64,000 nt of DNA from Paenibacillus tuaregi. Lineage in GTDB: Bacteria > Bacillota > Bacilli > Paenibacillales > Paenibacillaceae. The translations under genes and the position numbers were made by a program. The stretch's first letter is position 1; every line of letters starts with the position of its first letter. The stretch lies in the NCBI RefSeq assembly GCF_900086655.1, contig NZ_LT575476.1, positions 1,376,241 to 1,440,240 on the forward strand. The letters are read 5' to 3'. Shown piece after piece: positions 16,716 through 26,159 of the stretch. Below the pieces are notes generated by a model. That model did no database searches. It was not told where the DNA came from and saw only the letters and a program-made list of their open reading frames with translations.

Positions 16716-18416
16716 ATGGATTTGAGTGTCATTATTATGGCGGTACAGTTGTTTTTTGCTGTAGTTATCGGGATATATTTTTGGAACCTGCTCCGCAGCC
16801 AGAAGGGGAATCGCAGCGCAGTGGACCGCGAATCCCGTAAGGAGATGGATAAGCTGCGCAAGCTGCGGGCGGTATCCTTGACAAAGCCTCTTGCGGAACG
16901 TGCCCGGCCTGCGACCATGAGCGACATTGTCGGTCAGAAGGATGGCCTTAAAGCACTCAAAGCGGCCCTATGCAGTGCCAATCCCCAGCATGTCATTATT
17001 TATGGACCGCCTGGCGTTGGGAAGACGGCCGCAGCCCGGGTTGTTATGGAAGAAGCGAAGAAGAATCCGCTGTCCCCCTTCAGGTCCGATGCCAAATTCA
17101 CGGAAATCGATGCAACCACAGCGCGATTTGATGAACGGGGCATAGCAGATCCATTGATCGGATCGGTGCATGACCCGATTTATCAAGGGGCTGGCGCGAT
17201 GGGGGTTGCCGGTATTCCTCAACCCAAGCCCGGCGCGGTGACCAAGGCTCATGGCGGGATTCTTTTTATAGATGAAATAGGAGAGCTTCACCCGGTCCAA
17301 ATTAACAAGCTGCTTAAGGTGCTCGAGGACAGGAAAGTATTCCTGGAAAGCGCATATTATAACTCCGAGGACAACGGAACGCCGGCTTACATCCATGATA
17401 TATTTCAAAATGGTCTTCCGGCTGACTTCCGGCTTGTCGGGGCAACCACACGTTCACCGCAGGAGCTGCCACCAGCGCTCAGATCGCGCTGTATGGAAGT
17501 GTTCTTCCGTCCGCTGCTGCCGGAGGAAATTTCTCAGATTGCCGGGGATGCTGTGAAGAGAATTGGGCTCGAGCCTTGTCCGGAGGCTATTGAAGTGATT
17601 AAGAAGTTCGCTACGAATGGCCGCGAGGCAGTGAATATGGTGCAGCTGGCTGCAGGACTGGCTTTGACGGAGAAACGCAATCAGCTTTCGGCTTCAGATT
17701 TGGAATGGGTAGCGACGAGCAGCCAGCTTGTTCCGAGACCTGAGCGCAAAATATATGCCCATCCGCAGGTGGGTGTCGTAAATGGGCTCGCGGTCTACGG
17801 ACCTAACATGGGAACTCTGCTTGAGATCGAGGCTACTGCTGTTCCGGTTGAGAACGGCTTGGGAAGCTGCAACATTACAGGCGTTGTGGACGAAGAGGAA
17901 ATTGGGGGCGGGAACCGGACTCTGCGCCGTAAGAGCATGGCTAAGGGCTCCGTCGAGAATGTGCTCACCGTACTCAAAAGCATTGGGCTTGACCCTTCTC
18001 ATTATGATCTGCACATTAACTTTCCGGGCGGCACGCCAATCGACGGACCATCGGCTGGGCTCGCTATTGCAACGGCTATCGCATCAGCTATTCGGCATGT
18101 TGCTGTGGACAACCGCATCGCGATGACTGGAGAGCTCGGCATTCACGGAAGAGTGAAGCCAATTGGTGGAGTGGTTGCTAAGGTAGAGGCCGCTTTTCAG
18201 GCTGGGGCATCCACGGTGCTTATCCCCAAAGAGAATTGGCAGTCCTTGTTTGAGGGGCTTGAAGGTGTCAAAGTTATCCCTGTAGAAACGCTGAAGGAAG
18301 CATTCCAGCATGTGTTTGGGCTTGAAGCGGAAAGGACCTTTGGCCTTACTGTCGCGGGGGAAGTATTCTCCCCTCCGGCGGCTTCCTTCTTCCAGGCGGA
18401 TTCCCCGCATAACTAG
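16716..18416 (+). CDS. lonB: Sporulation-type Lon protease LonB
   Basis: A 566-residue membrane-anchored Lon-type protease. One N-terminal membrane segment (residues 4-25) replaces the large N-domain of LonA. Walker A GPPGVGKT is at residues 97-104 and Walker B GGILFIDEIGEL follows. The protease domain has catalytic Ser446 in GPSAGLA and the Lys in GGVVAKVEAA. Start ATG 16716 has GGAGGT nine bases upstream, and an in-frame upstream ATG lies before that site. It is preceded by a forespore-type promoter, consistent with its known role in the developing spore. A terminator separates it from lonA. Confidence 0.95.
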   Translation: MDLSVIIMAVQLFFAVVIGIYFWNLLRSQKGNRSAVDRESRKEMDKLRKLRAVSLTKPLAERARPATMSDIVGQKDGLKALKAALCSANPQHVIIYGPPGVGKTAAARVVMEEAKKNPLSPFRSDAKFTEIDATTARFDERGIADPLIGSVHDPIYQGAGAMGVAGIPQPKPGAVTKAHGGILFIDEIGELHPVQINKLLKVLEDRKVFLESAYYNSEDNGTPAYIHDIFQNGLPADFRLVGATTRSPQELPPALRSRCMEVFFRPLLPEEISQIAGDAVKRIGLEPCPEAIEVIKKFATNGREAVNMVQLAAGLALTEKRNQLSASDLEWVATSSQLVPRPERKIYAHPQVGVVNGLAVYGPNMGTLLEIEATAVPVENGLGSCNITGVVDEEEIGGGNRTLRRKSMAKGSVENVLTVLKSIGLDPSHYDLHINFPGGTPIDGPSAGLAIATAIASAIRHVAVDNRIAMTGELGIHGRVKPIGGVVAKVEAAFQAGASTVLIPKENWQSLFEGLEGVKVIPVETLKEAFQHVFGLEAERTFGLTVAGEVFSPPAASFFQADSPHN

Positions 18417-18432
18417 TCCCAGGCAATGAATA

Positions 18433-18468
18433 GAGCGGCTGCAGAGCAGCCGCTCTTCGTTGGTGTTT
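18433..18468 (+). terminator. Terminator of lonB
   Basis: A perfect stem GAGCGGCTGC-AGA-GCAGCCGCTC, followed by a broken T-tract ending in GTTTT. Confidence 0.75.
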
Positions 18469-18584
18469 TAAAGTAACATTTGCTAAAATAGGAATAATAT
18501 CTCCTGATAACTCTGAGTCTTTTGAGGGATAACATCAGGCAGAGGTTAGATTTTAAGCTGAGAACCATTGGAGGTGCGACAACG

Positions 18585-20924
18585 ATGGGAACCCATAAAT
18601 CGGGCAAAGGCCGTCGGTTTCCTTTGCTGCCGCTGCGAGGGCTGCTGGTCTATCCCAGCATGGTCCTGCATTTGGACGTCGGACGAGAGAAGTCCGTAAA
18701 GGCACTGGAAAAAGCGATGGTTGAAGATAATTTAATTCTCCTCTGTTCTCAATCTGAAGTGAACATTGAAGAGCCAACCCAGGAAGACATATTTAGAGTC
18801 GGTACCGTAGCGAAAGTCCGCCAAATGCTGAAGCTTCCGAACGGCACGATCCGTGTGCTGGTCGAGGGGATGGAGCGGGCTGAAATCATTCAGTACCTGG
18901 ATACCGAAGAGTACTATGAGGTCATGGCGAAAGAGCTGCCGGAAGAGGAGACTTCCGATCCGGAAGTTGACGCATTAATGCGCACAGTTCTGACCCAATT
19001 CGAACATTATATTAACCTGTCCAAGAAGGTTACTCCGGAGACGCTTGCAGCTGTCTCGGATATCGATGAGCCCGGGCGGCTCGCGGATGTCATCACCAGC
19101 CACTTGTCCCTTAAGATCAAGGATAAGCAGGATATTCTGGAGACGGTGGATGTTCAGAAGCGTCTGGAGAAGCTGCTGGATATTTTGAATAATGAACGGG
19201 AAGTTCTTGAGCTGGAACGGAAGATCAGCCAGCGTGTGAAGAAACAGATGGAGAAGACGCAGAAAGAGTATTATTTGCGTGAGCAGATGAAGGCGATCCA
19301 GAAGGAGCTTGGCGAGAAGGAAGGCCGTGCCGGTGAAGTAGAGGAGCTTCGGGCCCAGTTGGAGGAGAAGCAGCTGCCTGAGAAGGTCCGGGAGAAGGTC
19401 GAGAAGGAAATTGACCGCCTTGAGAAAATGCCGGCAAGCTCCGCTGAAGGCGGCGTGATCCGCAACTATGTGGATTGGCTGCTGAGCCTGCCTTGGACCA
19501 AAGAAACCGAGGATGATCTTGATCTGCAAAAGGCCGAGCAGGTGCTCGATGAAGATCACTATGGTCTGGAGAAGCCGAAGGAGCGGGTTCTTGAATACCT
19601 GGCTGTGCAGAAGCTTGTTAAGAAGCTGAAAGGGCCTATTCTGTGTCTGGTAGGACCTCCGGGTGTGGGGAAAACATCCCTGGCACGCTCGATATCCCGG
19701 TCGCTCGGCCGTGAATTCGTACGCATCTCCCTCGGAGGGGTGCGGGATGAGGCTGAGATTCGCGGCCACCGCAGAACGTATGTGGGGGCAATGCCGGGCC
19801 GTATCATCCAAGGGATGAAGACGGCAGGGACACTCAATCCGGTCTTCCTGCTTGACGAAATTGACAAAATGGCTTCTGATTTCCGTGGAGACCCGTCCGC
19901 AGCATTGCTGGAGGTTCTTGACCCTGAACAGAACAACACGTTCAGCGATCATTTCATTGAGGTTCCCTTTGATCTGTCCAACGTTATGTTTGTGACAACA
20001 GCTAACGCTGTCCATAACATCCCGCGTCCGCTGCTGGACCGTATGGAAATGCTCTACATCCCGGGTTACACCGAGCTTGAGAAGCTTCAGATTGCAACCC
20101 GGTACCTTCTTCCGAAGCAGCGCAAAGAGCATGGGCTTAAGCCTGAGCAGCTGACGGTTGGCGAAGATGCCCTCCTGCGGACAATCCGGGAGTATACAAG
20201 GGAGTCTGGTGTCCGGAATCTGGAGCAGCAGGTAGCCGCTTTGGCCCGTAAGGCAGCCAAACGGATCGTCTCTGAGGAGATTGAGTCCATCGTAATCGAG
20301 CCTGATGACATCAAGGACTACCTCGGAGCTCCGAAATTCCGGTATGGCATGGCTGAGCTTGAAGATCAGATTGGTACGGTCACCGGCTTGGCATGGACCG
20401 AAGTTGGCGGCGAGACCCTGGTCATCGAAGTGACTGTTGTCCCAGGAACCGGCAAGCTGACCTTAACGGGTAAACTAGGGGATGTCATGAAGGAATCCGC
20501 GCAGGCAGCCTTTAGTTATACCAGATCAAAGGCCAAGGAACTTGGAATACCGTCCGACTTTCATGAGAAGAACGATATTCACATCCATATTCCGGAAGGA
20601 GCCATTCCGAAGGACGGTCCTTCCGCCGGAATTACGATTGCCACGGCTCTGATCTCGGCCCTTACGAACCGCCATGTGTCCAAGGATGTTGCAATGACCG
20701 GCGAGATCACCCTTCGCGGCAGAGTGCTGCCGATTGGCGGACTCAAAGAAAAATCGCTCGCGGCACACCGTGCCGGTTACAAGAAAATTTTGCTGCCCAA
20801 AGACAATGAGCGCGATCTGACCGATATTCCGGAGAGTGTGCGGAGCGATGTGCAATTCGTACCGGTCTCCCATATGGATCAAGTCTTGGAGCATGCACTC
20901 ATTGAACAAAGTGATGTGCATTAG
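18585..20924 (+). CDS. lonA: ATP-dependent Lon protease LonA
   Basis: A 779-residue cytosolic Lon. The N-domain begins [21 protein letters not shown] long coiled-coil lies near residues 200-290 ([20 protein letters not shown]). The AAA+ module has Walker [10 protein letters not shown] and Walker [11 protein letters not shown]. The C-terminal protease has catalytic Ser680 in DGPSAGIT and Lys in [13 protein letters not shown] 18585 is chosen for GGAGGT nine bases upstream. Downstream ysxC begins 15 bp after the stop, so the two are co-transcribed as in Bacillus. Confidence 0.97.
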   Translation: MGTHKSGKGRRFPLLPLRGLLVYPSMVLHLDVGREKSVKALEKAMVEDNLILLCSQSEVNIEEPTQEDIFRVGTVAKVRQMLKLPNGTIRVLVEGMERAEIIQYLDTEEYYEVMAKELPEEETSDPEVDALMRTVLTQFEHYINLSKKVTPETLAAVSDIDEPGRLADVITSHLSLKIKDKQDILETVDVQKRLEKLLDILNNEREVLELERKISQRVKKQMEKTQKEYYLREQMKAIQKELGEKEGRAGEVEELRAQLEEKQLPEKVREKVEKEIDRLEKMPASSAEGGVIRNYVDWLLSLPWTKETEDDLDLQKAEQVLDEDHYGLEKPKERVLEYLAVQKLVKKLKGPILCLVGPPGVGKTSLARSISRSLGREFVRISLGGVRDEAEIRGHRRTYVGAMPGRIIQGMKTAGTLNPVFLLDEIDKMASDFRGDPSAALLEVLDPEQNNTFSDHFIEVPFDLSNVMFVTTANAVHNIPRPLLDRMEMLYIPGYTELEKLQIATRYLLPKQRKEHGLKPEQLTVGEDALLRTIREYTRESGVRNLEQQVAALARKAAKRIVSEEIESIVIEPDDIKDYLGAPKFRYGMAELEDQIGTVTGLAWTEVGGETLVIEVTVVPGTGKLTLTGKLGDVMKESAQAAFSYTRSKAKELGIPSDFHEKNDIHIHIPEGAIPKDGPSAGITIATALISALTNRHVSKDVAMTGEITLRGRVLPIGGLKEKSLAAHRAGYKKILLPKDNERDLTDIPESVRSDVQFVPVSHMDQVLEHALIEQSDVH

Positions 20925-20939
20925 AGAGGAATAACACGA

Positions 20940-21560
20940 ATGAAAGTAACAAGTTCCGAATTTATCATCAGTGCCGTGAGGCCTGATCAATATCCTGAAG
21001 ACGGCTTGCCAGAGATTGCTCTGGCAGGTCGTTCCAATGTGGGAAAGTCCTCGCTGATCAACCGGATGATCAACCGGAAGAATCTGGCACGGACAAGCTC
21101 CACCCCCGGCAAAACCCAACACCTGAATTACTACCGGATTAATGATGTTTTATATTTTGTGGATTTTCCGGGTTACGGGTATGCCAAGGTATCGAAGGTC
21201 CAGCGTCAGGTCTGGGGCAGAATGATTGAGGAATTCCTGACAAACCGGGAGCCGCTGAAGCTCGTCCTGCTTGTCATTGATCTCAGACATCCGCCATCCA
21301 AAGATGACGAGCTGATGTACGATTGGCTGAAGCATTACGATATTCCTGTAGGGGTTGTGGCCACCAAGGCGGACAAAATTCCGAAGAGCCGTTGGCAGAA
21401 GCACATTAAAATTATTAAGGATGCGCTTGTGATGCGGGCGGGTGATGAGCTGATTATGTTTTCGTCTGAAGCAGGGATTGGCAAAGATGAGCTGTGGAGT
21501 CTGATTAGCCGCCACATCAGGACGGAAGAGGAGCATGATGAGACAGCCATCCTTGAGTAG
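20940..21560 (+). CDS. ysxC: Ribosome biogenesis GTP-binding protein YsxC/EngB
   Basis: A 206-residue TRAFAC GTPase needed for 50S subunit assembly. G1 is [10 protein letters not shown] (residues 30-39), G2 Thr lies in [11 protein letters not shown]3 is DFPGYGYA, G4 is TKADK and G5 lies near SSEAG. It has the short single-domain EngB length. AGAGGA lies before ATG 20940. It follows lonA, the conserved order in Bacillales. Confidence 0.96.
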   Translation: MKVTSSEFIISAVRPDQYPEDGLPEIALAGRSNVGKSSLINRMINRKNLARTSSTPGKTQHLNYYRINDVLYFVDFPGYGYAKVSKVQRQVWGRMIEEFLTNREPLKLVLLVIDLRHPPSKDDELMYDWLKHYDIPVGVVATKADKIPKSRWQKHIKIIKDALVMRAGDELIMFSSEAGIGKDELWSLISRHIRTEEEHDETAILE

Positions 21561-21767
21561 GATGAACGTGGATTCGGTGAAAATGAGAGGGAACGGGAGA
21601 ACTTTCAGCAGGAAAGTGAGTATGTTAAGGGATTGTCGCTTCTTAACTAGCCAAATTCCGTTTTTTTCTAAAATACGCTGAAAAATCATGATTGGAATAC
21701 CGCGCAATTGTTTTAATGTGTAGTGTATAATTAACTACAAAGGATTAAAAGAATTGAGGAGATTTTT

Positions 21768-22355
21768 ATGGCTCAGCGGTTAGCCACAGAGTATATTAAA
21801 GCCAGTTTGCGATTGTCGGAAGTTCAAATGGCCGAATTTGTTCACAGGATAGGCGATCCTCATGTCAGACAGCGGATTAAGGTGCTTGACGGGGGAGGAC
21901 AAGAAGTGGTCCTGGAAGATGACCAGGGCGAGGAACTGCATCTGCCTTTTGATCGTAAGGATGGTTATTATATCTGTGAAGCGTCTTTCCGCTTGGTAAA
22001 TCCCCCGATCACGAATGTTATGCGCCGATTGTTCGCAGCCTATAAAGGGACAGGAATCGTCAACCGCATTTATAATGGATTTGTGGTTATGTATCACTAT
22101 GAAGAAGGCCGGGTACGCAAGATCACCGAGTATAATGGAGATACACCGAAGATTGTATTTGAATACAAGAATACGGTGGAGGAGCTTCAGCGATTGTACC
22201 GCTCCAATGAAGTGGAGATGGAGATCCATCGTATCCAACGGGGCATCAATGAGCTGCTCGATCTGCGGATCTCGGTTAAGGACGAACCTTCTATTAACGA
22301 GATTGATACCCAGCTTCGTCTGTATACACAACGATTGTTTGCATTAGAGGCTTAA
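21768..22355 (+). CDS. Uncharacterised conserved-looking protein
   Basis: A 195-residue soluble protein, not recognised. The first half is beta-rich with acidic runs (GGGQEVVLEDDQGEELHLPF) and includes PPITNVMRRLFAAYKG and RIYNGFVVMYHYEEGRVRKI. The C-terminal third is helical and charged (NTVEELQRLYRSNEVEMEI, INELLDLRISVKDEPS). There is no cysteine pair, signal or membrane segment. It has its own strong ribosome site (TGAGGAG) and a terminator, so it is monocistronic between ysxC and speD. B. subtilis has nothing comparable here (ysxC is followed by hemA), so it may be Paenibacillus-specific. Confidence 0.8.
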   Translation: MAQRLATEYIKASLRLSEVQMAEFVHRIGDPHVRQRIKVLDGGGQEVVLEDDQGEELHLPFDRKDGYYICEASFRLVNPPITNVMRRLFAAYKGTGIVNRIYNGFVVMYHYEEGRVRKITEYNGDTPKIVFEYKNTVEELQRLYRSNEVEMEIHRIQRGINELLDLRISVKDEPSINEIDTQLRLYTQRLFALEA

Positions 22356-22360
22356 GGAAG

Positions 22361-22391
22361 GCTGCCCTGAAAAATGGGCGGTCTTTTTTTT
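22361..22391 (+). terminator. Terminator of the gene at 21768-22355
   Basis: GCTGCCC pairs with GGGCGGT (two G-T pairs), followed by CTTTTTTTT. Confidence 0.85.
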
Positions 22392-22411
22392 GAATAAAGT
22401 TCTAAAAAGTA

Positions 22412-22440
22412 TTGCAATTGTCCTGAATAGATGTTATTTT
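22412..22440 (+). promoter_or_regulatory. Promoter of speD
   Basis: TTGCAA (22412-22417), a 17-bp spacer, TATTTT (22435-22440). It implies a leader of about 140 nt before the GTG start at 22585. Confidence 0.55.
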
Positions 22441-22460
22441 TAATCTCGTTGAAAAGAATA

Positions 22461-22534
22461 TAGGAACCAGGATTCACTCAGGACATTATGTTACGAGAGA
22501 TTTTTCCCTCGGGAAGTGAATGACGTAGGTCCTA
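22461..22534 (+). promoter_or_regulatory. Foldable leader RNA of speD, possible cis-regulatory element
   Basis: Three nested complementary pairs are visible: TAGGAACC (22461-22468) with GGTCCTA (22528-22534, one bulged A), ATTCACT (22472-22478) with AGTGAAT (22515-22521), and CGAG (22494-22497) with CTCG (22508-22511). An alternative pairing is AGGAC (22480-22484) with GTCCT (22529-22533). It lies inside the predicted 5' leader of a gene whose substrate is S-adenosylmethionine. It does not match the S-box or another riboswitch I know. Regulation is inference. Confidence 0.45.
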
Positions 22535-22584
22535 GCGGATGAAATTTTTCAAACATTTTATTCCTAGGAAGGGGGAACCGGAAG

Positions 22585-22986
22585 GTGGAATATTCAACTT
22601 TCGGAAGACACGTTGCTGTTGATACTTGGGGAGTCGATTTTGAGGTACTGAACAACGCGGAGCTATTGCAGGCTCACTTGGTGGAAGCTGCCGAGGCGTG
22701 CGGTGCAACCGTATTGTCGGTGCAAGCCAAACAGTTCGAACCACAAGGAGCTACGGTCCTTGTAATGCTGTCAGAGAGCCATCTCTCGATTCATACTTAT
22801 CCTGAGAGAGGTTTTGCAGCTGTTGATTGTTACACATGTGGAGAAACAGTTGATCCACAGCTCGCCATTGATTACCTGGTGTCCATTTTGAAACCGGAGA
22901 AGACTTATGCCAAGAAGCTGATTCGCGGACTCGGAGAGCTTAAAGTCGAGACTCCTGAGCTCCAGCAGCAAGCTGAGTTGGTCTAA
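22585..22986 (+). CDS. speD: S-adenosylmethionine decarboxylase proenzyme
   Basis: A 133-residue class 1B AdoMet decarboxylase, supplying decarboxylated AdoMet for spermidine synthesis. The proenzyme self-cleaves between Glu64 and Ser65 in LSESHLSIHTYPE, and Ser65 becomes the pyruvoyl group. Catalytic His70 and Cys85 (DCYTCGE) are at the spacing known for the bacterial enzyme. Start GTG 22585 has GGAAGGGGG upstream. It is monocistronic, with promoter, structured leader and terminator. No spermidine synthase gene is in the window. Confidence 0.96.
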   Translation: MEYSTFGRHVAVDTWGVDFEVLNNAELLQAHLVEAAEACGATVLSVQAKQFEPQGATVLVMLSESHLSIHTYPERGFAAVDCYTCGETVDPQLAIDYLVSILKPEKTYAKKLIRGLGELKVETPELQQQAELV

Positions 22987-23062
22987 CCGGAGCAGAACCT
23001 TTTACGCTAATATTTACATTGCATGTACTTCGCATTCTTTACTTGATGCGGGACAATGAAGT

Positions 23063-23092
23063 AACCATGGATTCTTCCATGGTTATTTGTTT
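23063..23092 (+). terminator. Terminator of speD
   Basis: A perfect stem AACCATGGA-TTCT-TCCATGGTT, followed by ATTTGTTTT. Confidence 0.85.
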
Positions 23093-23188
23093 TAATAATT
23101 GTCTATTCTGTTTACTATATGGGACCGCCGTGTACATGAGAACTTCATAAACAATTCATAAAAATCTCAAAGCAGCCGAAATGGACTG

Positions 23189-23197
23189 TGATATAAT
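23189..23197 (+). promoter_or_regulatory. Extended -10 promoter of the hem operon
   Basis: TGA-TATAAT at 23189-23197 is an extended -10 element, with no good -35 at 17 bp. It is 57 bp before hemA. I see no PerR-like palindrome next to it. Confidence 0.5.
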
Positions 23198-23253
23198 TAA
23201 CAATGTAAGAAATACTAAACTTACTCATTCATTTAAAGGCAGGAGGACTTGCA

Positions 23254-24639
23254 ATGCACATCGTCGTAGTCGGGTTGAACTATCGAACGGCGCCTGTGGA
23301 GGTTAGGGAACGCTTTACATTCGCAGACAAAGATATGCCGGCAGCGCTGTCGGAGTTGAAACGTACCAAGAGTGTATTGGAAGGCGTTGTTATCGCCACC
23401 TGCAACCGCACGGAGATTTATGTGGTCGTGGATCGGCTGCATATGTGCGGGTACTTCATCCGCAGCTTTATTGAACAATGGTTTGGGGTCTCCCGTCAGG
23501 AGTTCACCCAGCATTTATATATGTACGAAGATGATCAGGCGATTCGGCACTTGTTCCGGGTAGCCTGCGGACTGGATTCCATGGTTCTGGGAGAGACACA
23601 GATCCTGGGCCAGGTTAAACAGGCTTTCCTGCAGGCTCAAAGTGAAAAAGCGACCGGCACCTGGTTTAATATGCTGTTTAAGCAGGTAATTACCCTGAGC
23701 AAGCGCGCTCATTCCGAGACTTCGATCGGGGAGAGCGCGGTCTCAGTAAGCTATGCGGCTGTAGAGCTGGGCAAGCGGATTTTCGGTGATTTTTATGGGA
23801 AGAAAGTGTTGATTCTCGGGGCCGGAAAGATGAGCGAGCTTACAGTTAAGCATCTGTATTCCAGTGGTGCCGAACAGGTTCTTGTGGCCAACCGGACGTT
23901 TGCCCGCGCACAGGAACTGGCCGGCAAGTTCAACGGAACGCCTTGCACGATGCAGGAAGCTATGGACCAGCTTAAGGACGTGGACATTATTATCAGTTCC
24001 ACGGGGGCCGAAGGCTACGTGCTGACCTCGTCGCAAGTGTCCCAGAGCATGAAGAAGCGCCCATCCCGTCCGCTCTTTATGATTGATATTGCGGTGCCGA
24101 GGGATATTGACCCTTCGATCTCCGAACTCCCTAACGTATTCCTGTATGATATTGACGATCTGGAAGGAATCGTGGAGAGCAATATGGAAATGAGACGTGC
24201 TGAGGCGCTTAAGATTGAAGCTATGATTGACCATGAGATGGATGTGTTTGCGAATTGGCTGCAGACACTTGGAGTGAAACCGATTATCCGGGCTCTCCAG
24301 GAGAAATCGTCCTCCATCTATGAAGATACGATGCAGAGCATGTTCAACAAGCTGCCTGAGCTGGATGAACATCAGCGCACAGTAATACGCCGCCTCACAA
24401 AGAGCATTGTGAATCAAATGATGCATGATCCCATTAACCGGATCAAGGAAATGGCTGGAGAGAAGCGCGGTGAACAGGCTTTGGAGATGTTCACTCAGAT
24501 TTTTGCATTGGAAAAGCAGCTGGAAGAAGCTAAGGCCAAAGAAGCCAACCTGCGGGATGCTGACATTGTGGAACAGTCTAATGCCTCCAAGGGAGCTATT
24601 CGGGACAAAGCGCTCACAATAGCGCAGGTGTCCATTTAA
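23254..24639 (+). CDS. hemA: Glutamyl-tRNA reductase
   Basis: A 461-residue first enzyme of C5-pathway haem synthesis; it reduces glutamyl-tRNA to glutamate-1-semialdehyde. Conserved segments are GLNYRTAPVEVRERF (residues 6-20), the catalytic Cys in IATCNRTEIYV, GETQILGQVK, the NADPH site ILGAGKMSELTVKHL and a C-terminal dimerisation helix. AGGAGG lies upstream of ATG 23254. It heads hemA-hemX-sirC-hemC-cobA/hemD-hemB-hemL with gaps of at most about 45 bp, a single operon. Confidence 0.97.
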   Translation: MHIVVVGLNYRTAPVEVRERFTFADKDMPAALSELKRTKSVLEGVVIATCNRTEIYVVVDRLHMCGYFIRSFIEQWFGVSRQEFTQHLYMYEDDQAIRHLFRVACGLDSMVLGETQILGQVKQAFLQAQSEKATGTWFNMLFKQVITLSKRAHSETSIGESAVSVSYAAVELGKRIFGDFYGKKVLILGAGKMSELTVKHLYSSGAEQVLVANRTFARAQELAGKFNGTPCTMQEAMDQLKDVDIIISSTGAEGYVLTSSQVSQSMKKRPSRPLFMIDIAVPRDIDPSISELPNVFLYDIDDLEGIVESNMEMRRAEALKIEAMIDHEMDVFANWLQTLGVKPIIRALQEKSSSIYEDTMQSMFNKLPELDEHQRTVIRRLTKSIVNQMMHDPINRIKEMAGEKRGEQALEMFTQIFALEKQLEEAKAKEANLRDADIVEQSNASKGAIRDKALTIAQVSI

Positions 24640-24653
24640 GGCGGTGATCAGCC

Positions 24654-25481
24654 TTGGCGCTGCTAAGCGGGATCTATGACGCGATAATTTATATATATGC
24701 CCTGAGCCTTCTGTTTTATTTCTCGGATTGCATTCGCCGCAACGGGAGTGCAAAGCGAATGGGCGCAGGGCTTCTTGCTTGTGTGTTTGTTCTTCAGCTG
24801 GCAAGCATCAGCATACGTCTGTGGCAGGATGGCGCCAATATCCTGCTTTCTAATTATAACTATGTGCTTTTGATCTGTTTAAGCCTTGTAACGGCCGCAT
24901 TTGTGCTGACTTTTAGGCAAAGAACCGAGTTCACAGTGCTGCTTATCAGTCTGATTGGGTTCGTGCTGACTGTTCTAAACCGGTTAAGTTACAGGGCGGT
25001 GGACTATTCAATTCACCATTCACAGACTTTTAACGGACTCATAAGCCTTCATATTGCCCTGGCTGTTGTGAGTTATGCGGCACTTACATTGTCTGCTGTA
25101 TTTGCGATCATGTATTTGTTCCTTCACCGCAAGCTGAAACGCAAGAAGTGGAACGATACCGTAAGAAGGCTTCCGAGCCTTGAGGCGCTTGAGAAATATA
25201 TCAACATTTCTATGCGTTGGGGAACCTCACTGTTGGCCGTATCCCTGATTGTAGGTGTCTCTGCTATTGTTGCGGAGAAACGGTGGGAGCTGCTGGCAGA
25301 TATGAAGGTTGCCTTCACTTTCGTGGCATTGGTCATCTATACGGTATATTTTGCCGGAAGAAGGATGCAGCGGTACAGTGGAAAGGTGATGGCGAATTGG
25401 GCGATCATCGGTTATGTCGTAACGATTGCCAATTTCCTGCTGAATTCCTGGTCGGCCTTTCATCAGTGGACAGGGAGGTAG
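24654..25481 (+). CDS. hemX: HemX/CcsA-type membrane protein
   Basis: A 275-residue polytopic membrane protein with about eight hydrophobic segments, belonging to the cytochrome c assembly (CcsA/ResC) family. In B. subtilis HemX lowers HemA levels. SLHIALAVVSYAALTLSAVF is the family's conserved region; the WWD motif of true haem handlers is absent. It begins at TTG 24654, 14 bp after hemA, with AAGGCGGTGA upstream. Role in feedback on hemA is taken from the family. Confidence 0.88.
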   Translation: MALLSGIYDAIIYIYALSLLFYFSDCIRRNGSAKRMGAGLLACVFVLQLASISIRLWQDGANILLSNYNYVLLICLSLVTAAFVLTFRQRTEFTVLLISLIGFVLTVLNRLSYRAVDYSIHHSQTFNGLISLHIALAVVSYAALTLSAVFAIMYLFLHRKLKRKKWNDTVRRLPSLEALEKYINISMRWGTSLLAVSLIVGVSAIVAEKRWELLADMKVAFTFVALVIYTVYFAGRRMQRYSGKVMANWAIIGYVVTIANFLLNSWSAFHQWTGR

Positions 25482-25489
25482 ATTGACAG

Positions 25490-26134
25490 ATGGATCATTA
25501 TATTCCGATCATGCTCAAGGCCAAAGGGCTTCTCTGTGTTATTGTGGGCGGTGGACCTGTGGCTCAGCGGAAAACCGAATATATGCTCAGCGTAGGAGCA
25601 TCGATCAAACTCATAAGTCCGGCTGTTACCGAGCCGCTTCATCAAGCTGCCCAAAATGGCAGCTTGATTTGGCATAAGAGGGAGTATCTCACAGGTGACC
25701 TGGCCGGAGCTGATCTGGTGTATGCGGCTACAGACCTCCCTGCTATCAACGAATTGGTGGCCGAGGAGGCGCGGCAGCTTCATATACCAGTAAATGTGTC
25801 TGGACCGGGACAGGGAGGGAATTTTATCTCACCTGCTGTAGTCCGGCGCGGTGGGCTCCTGATCGCCGTAAGCACATCAGGCGCTGGCCCGGCAGCAGCC
25901 CTTAGTATTTCAAAGGAGCTTGGAGACCGATACGGAGGAGAGTATGAGGTGTATATCGATTTCTTGAGCAGAATCAGAGACATTGTGAAGCGGGAGGTCA
26001 GCAGTGTCCGCAGGCGGCATGAGCTGCTTAGGGCCGCAGCTGAATTGAACATACTGGATGATATCCGCGGCGGAAGCTTCCAGATGTGGAATGAGCAGCA
26101 AATCAAGGATTGGATCCGAAGTTATGGTACATAA
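25490..26134 (+). CDS. Precorrin-2 dehydrogenase / sirohydrochlorin ferrochelatase-type protein
   Basis: A 214-residue SirC/YlnF-type enzyme that oxidises precorrin-2 to sirohydrochlorin. It has the NAD-binding GGGPVAQRKTEYML (residues 20-33), VYAATDLPAINELVAEEA, and the NFISPAVVRRGGLLIAVSTSG segment typical of CysG N-domains. Its ribosome site GGGAGG overlaps the end of hemX. Together with the methyltransferase half of the cobA-hemD fusion it gives a siroheme branch within the haem operon. Whether it also inserts iron, as Met8 does, cannot be told. Confidence 0.9.
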   Translation: MDHYIPIMLKAKGLLCVIVGGGPVAQRKTEYMLSVGASIKLISPAVTEPLHQAAQNGSLIWHKREYLTGDLAGADLVYAATDLPAINELVAEEARQLHIPVNVSGPGQGGNFISPAVVRRGGLLIAVSTSGAGPAAALSISKELGDRYGGEYEVYIDFLSRIRDIVKREVSSVRRRHELLRAAAELNILDDIRGGSFQMWNEQQIKDWIRSYGT

Positions 26135-26159
26135 ATTTGTTACATAAGGAGCTTATGCC

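Noticed and set aside
18975..20132. 385-codon minus-strand frame opposite lonA
   Set aside because: Antisense shadow of lonA with no ribosome site or recognisable motif.
21582..21680. Small frame (about 32 codons) between ysxC and the next gene
   Set aside because: Weak ribosome site, Arg-rich product without features, and it overlaps a small hairpin; no support beyond the open frame.
23743..24804. 353-codon minus-strand frame opposite hemA
   Set aside because: It lies antisense to the well-supported hemA; composition is a codon-bias shadow.
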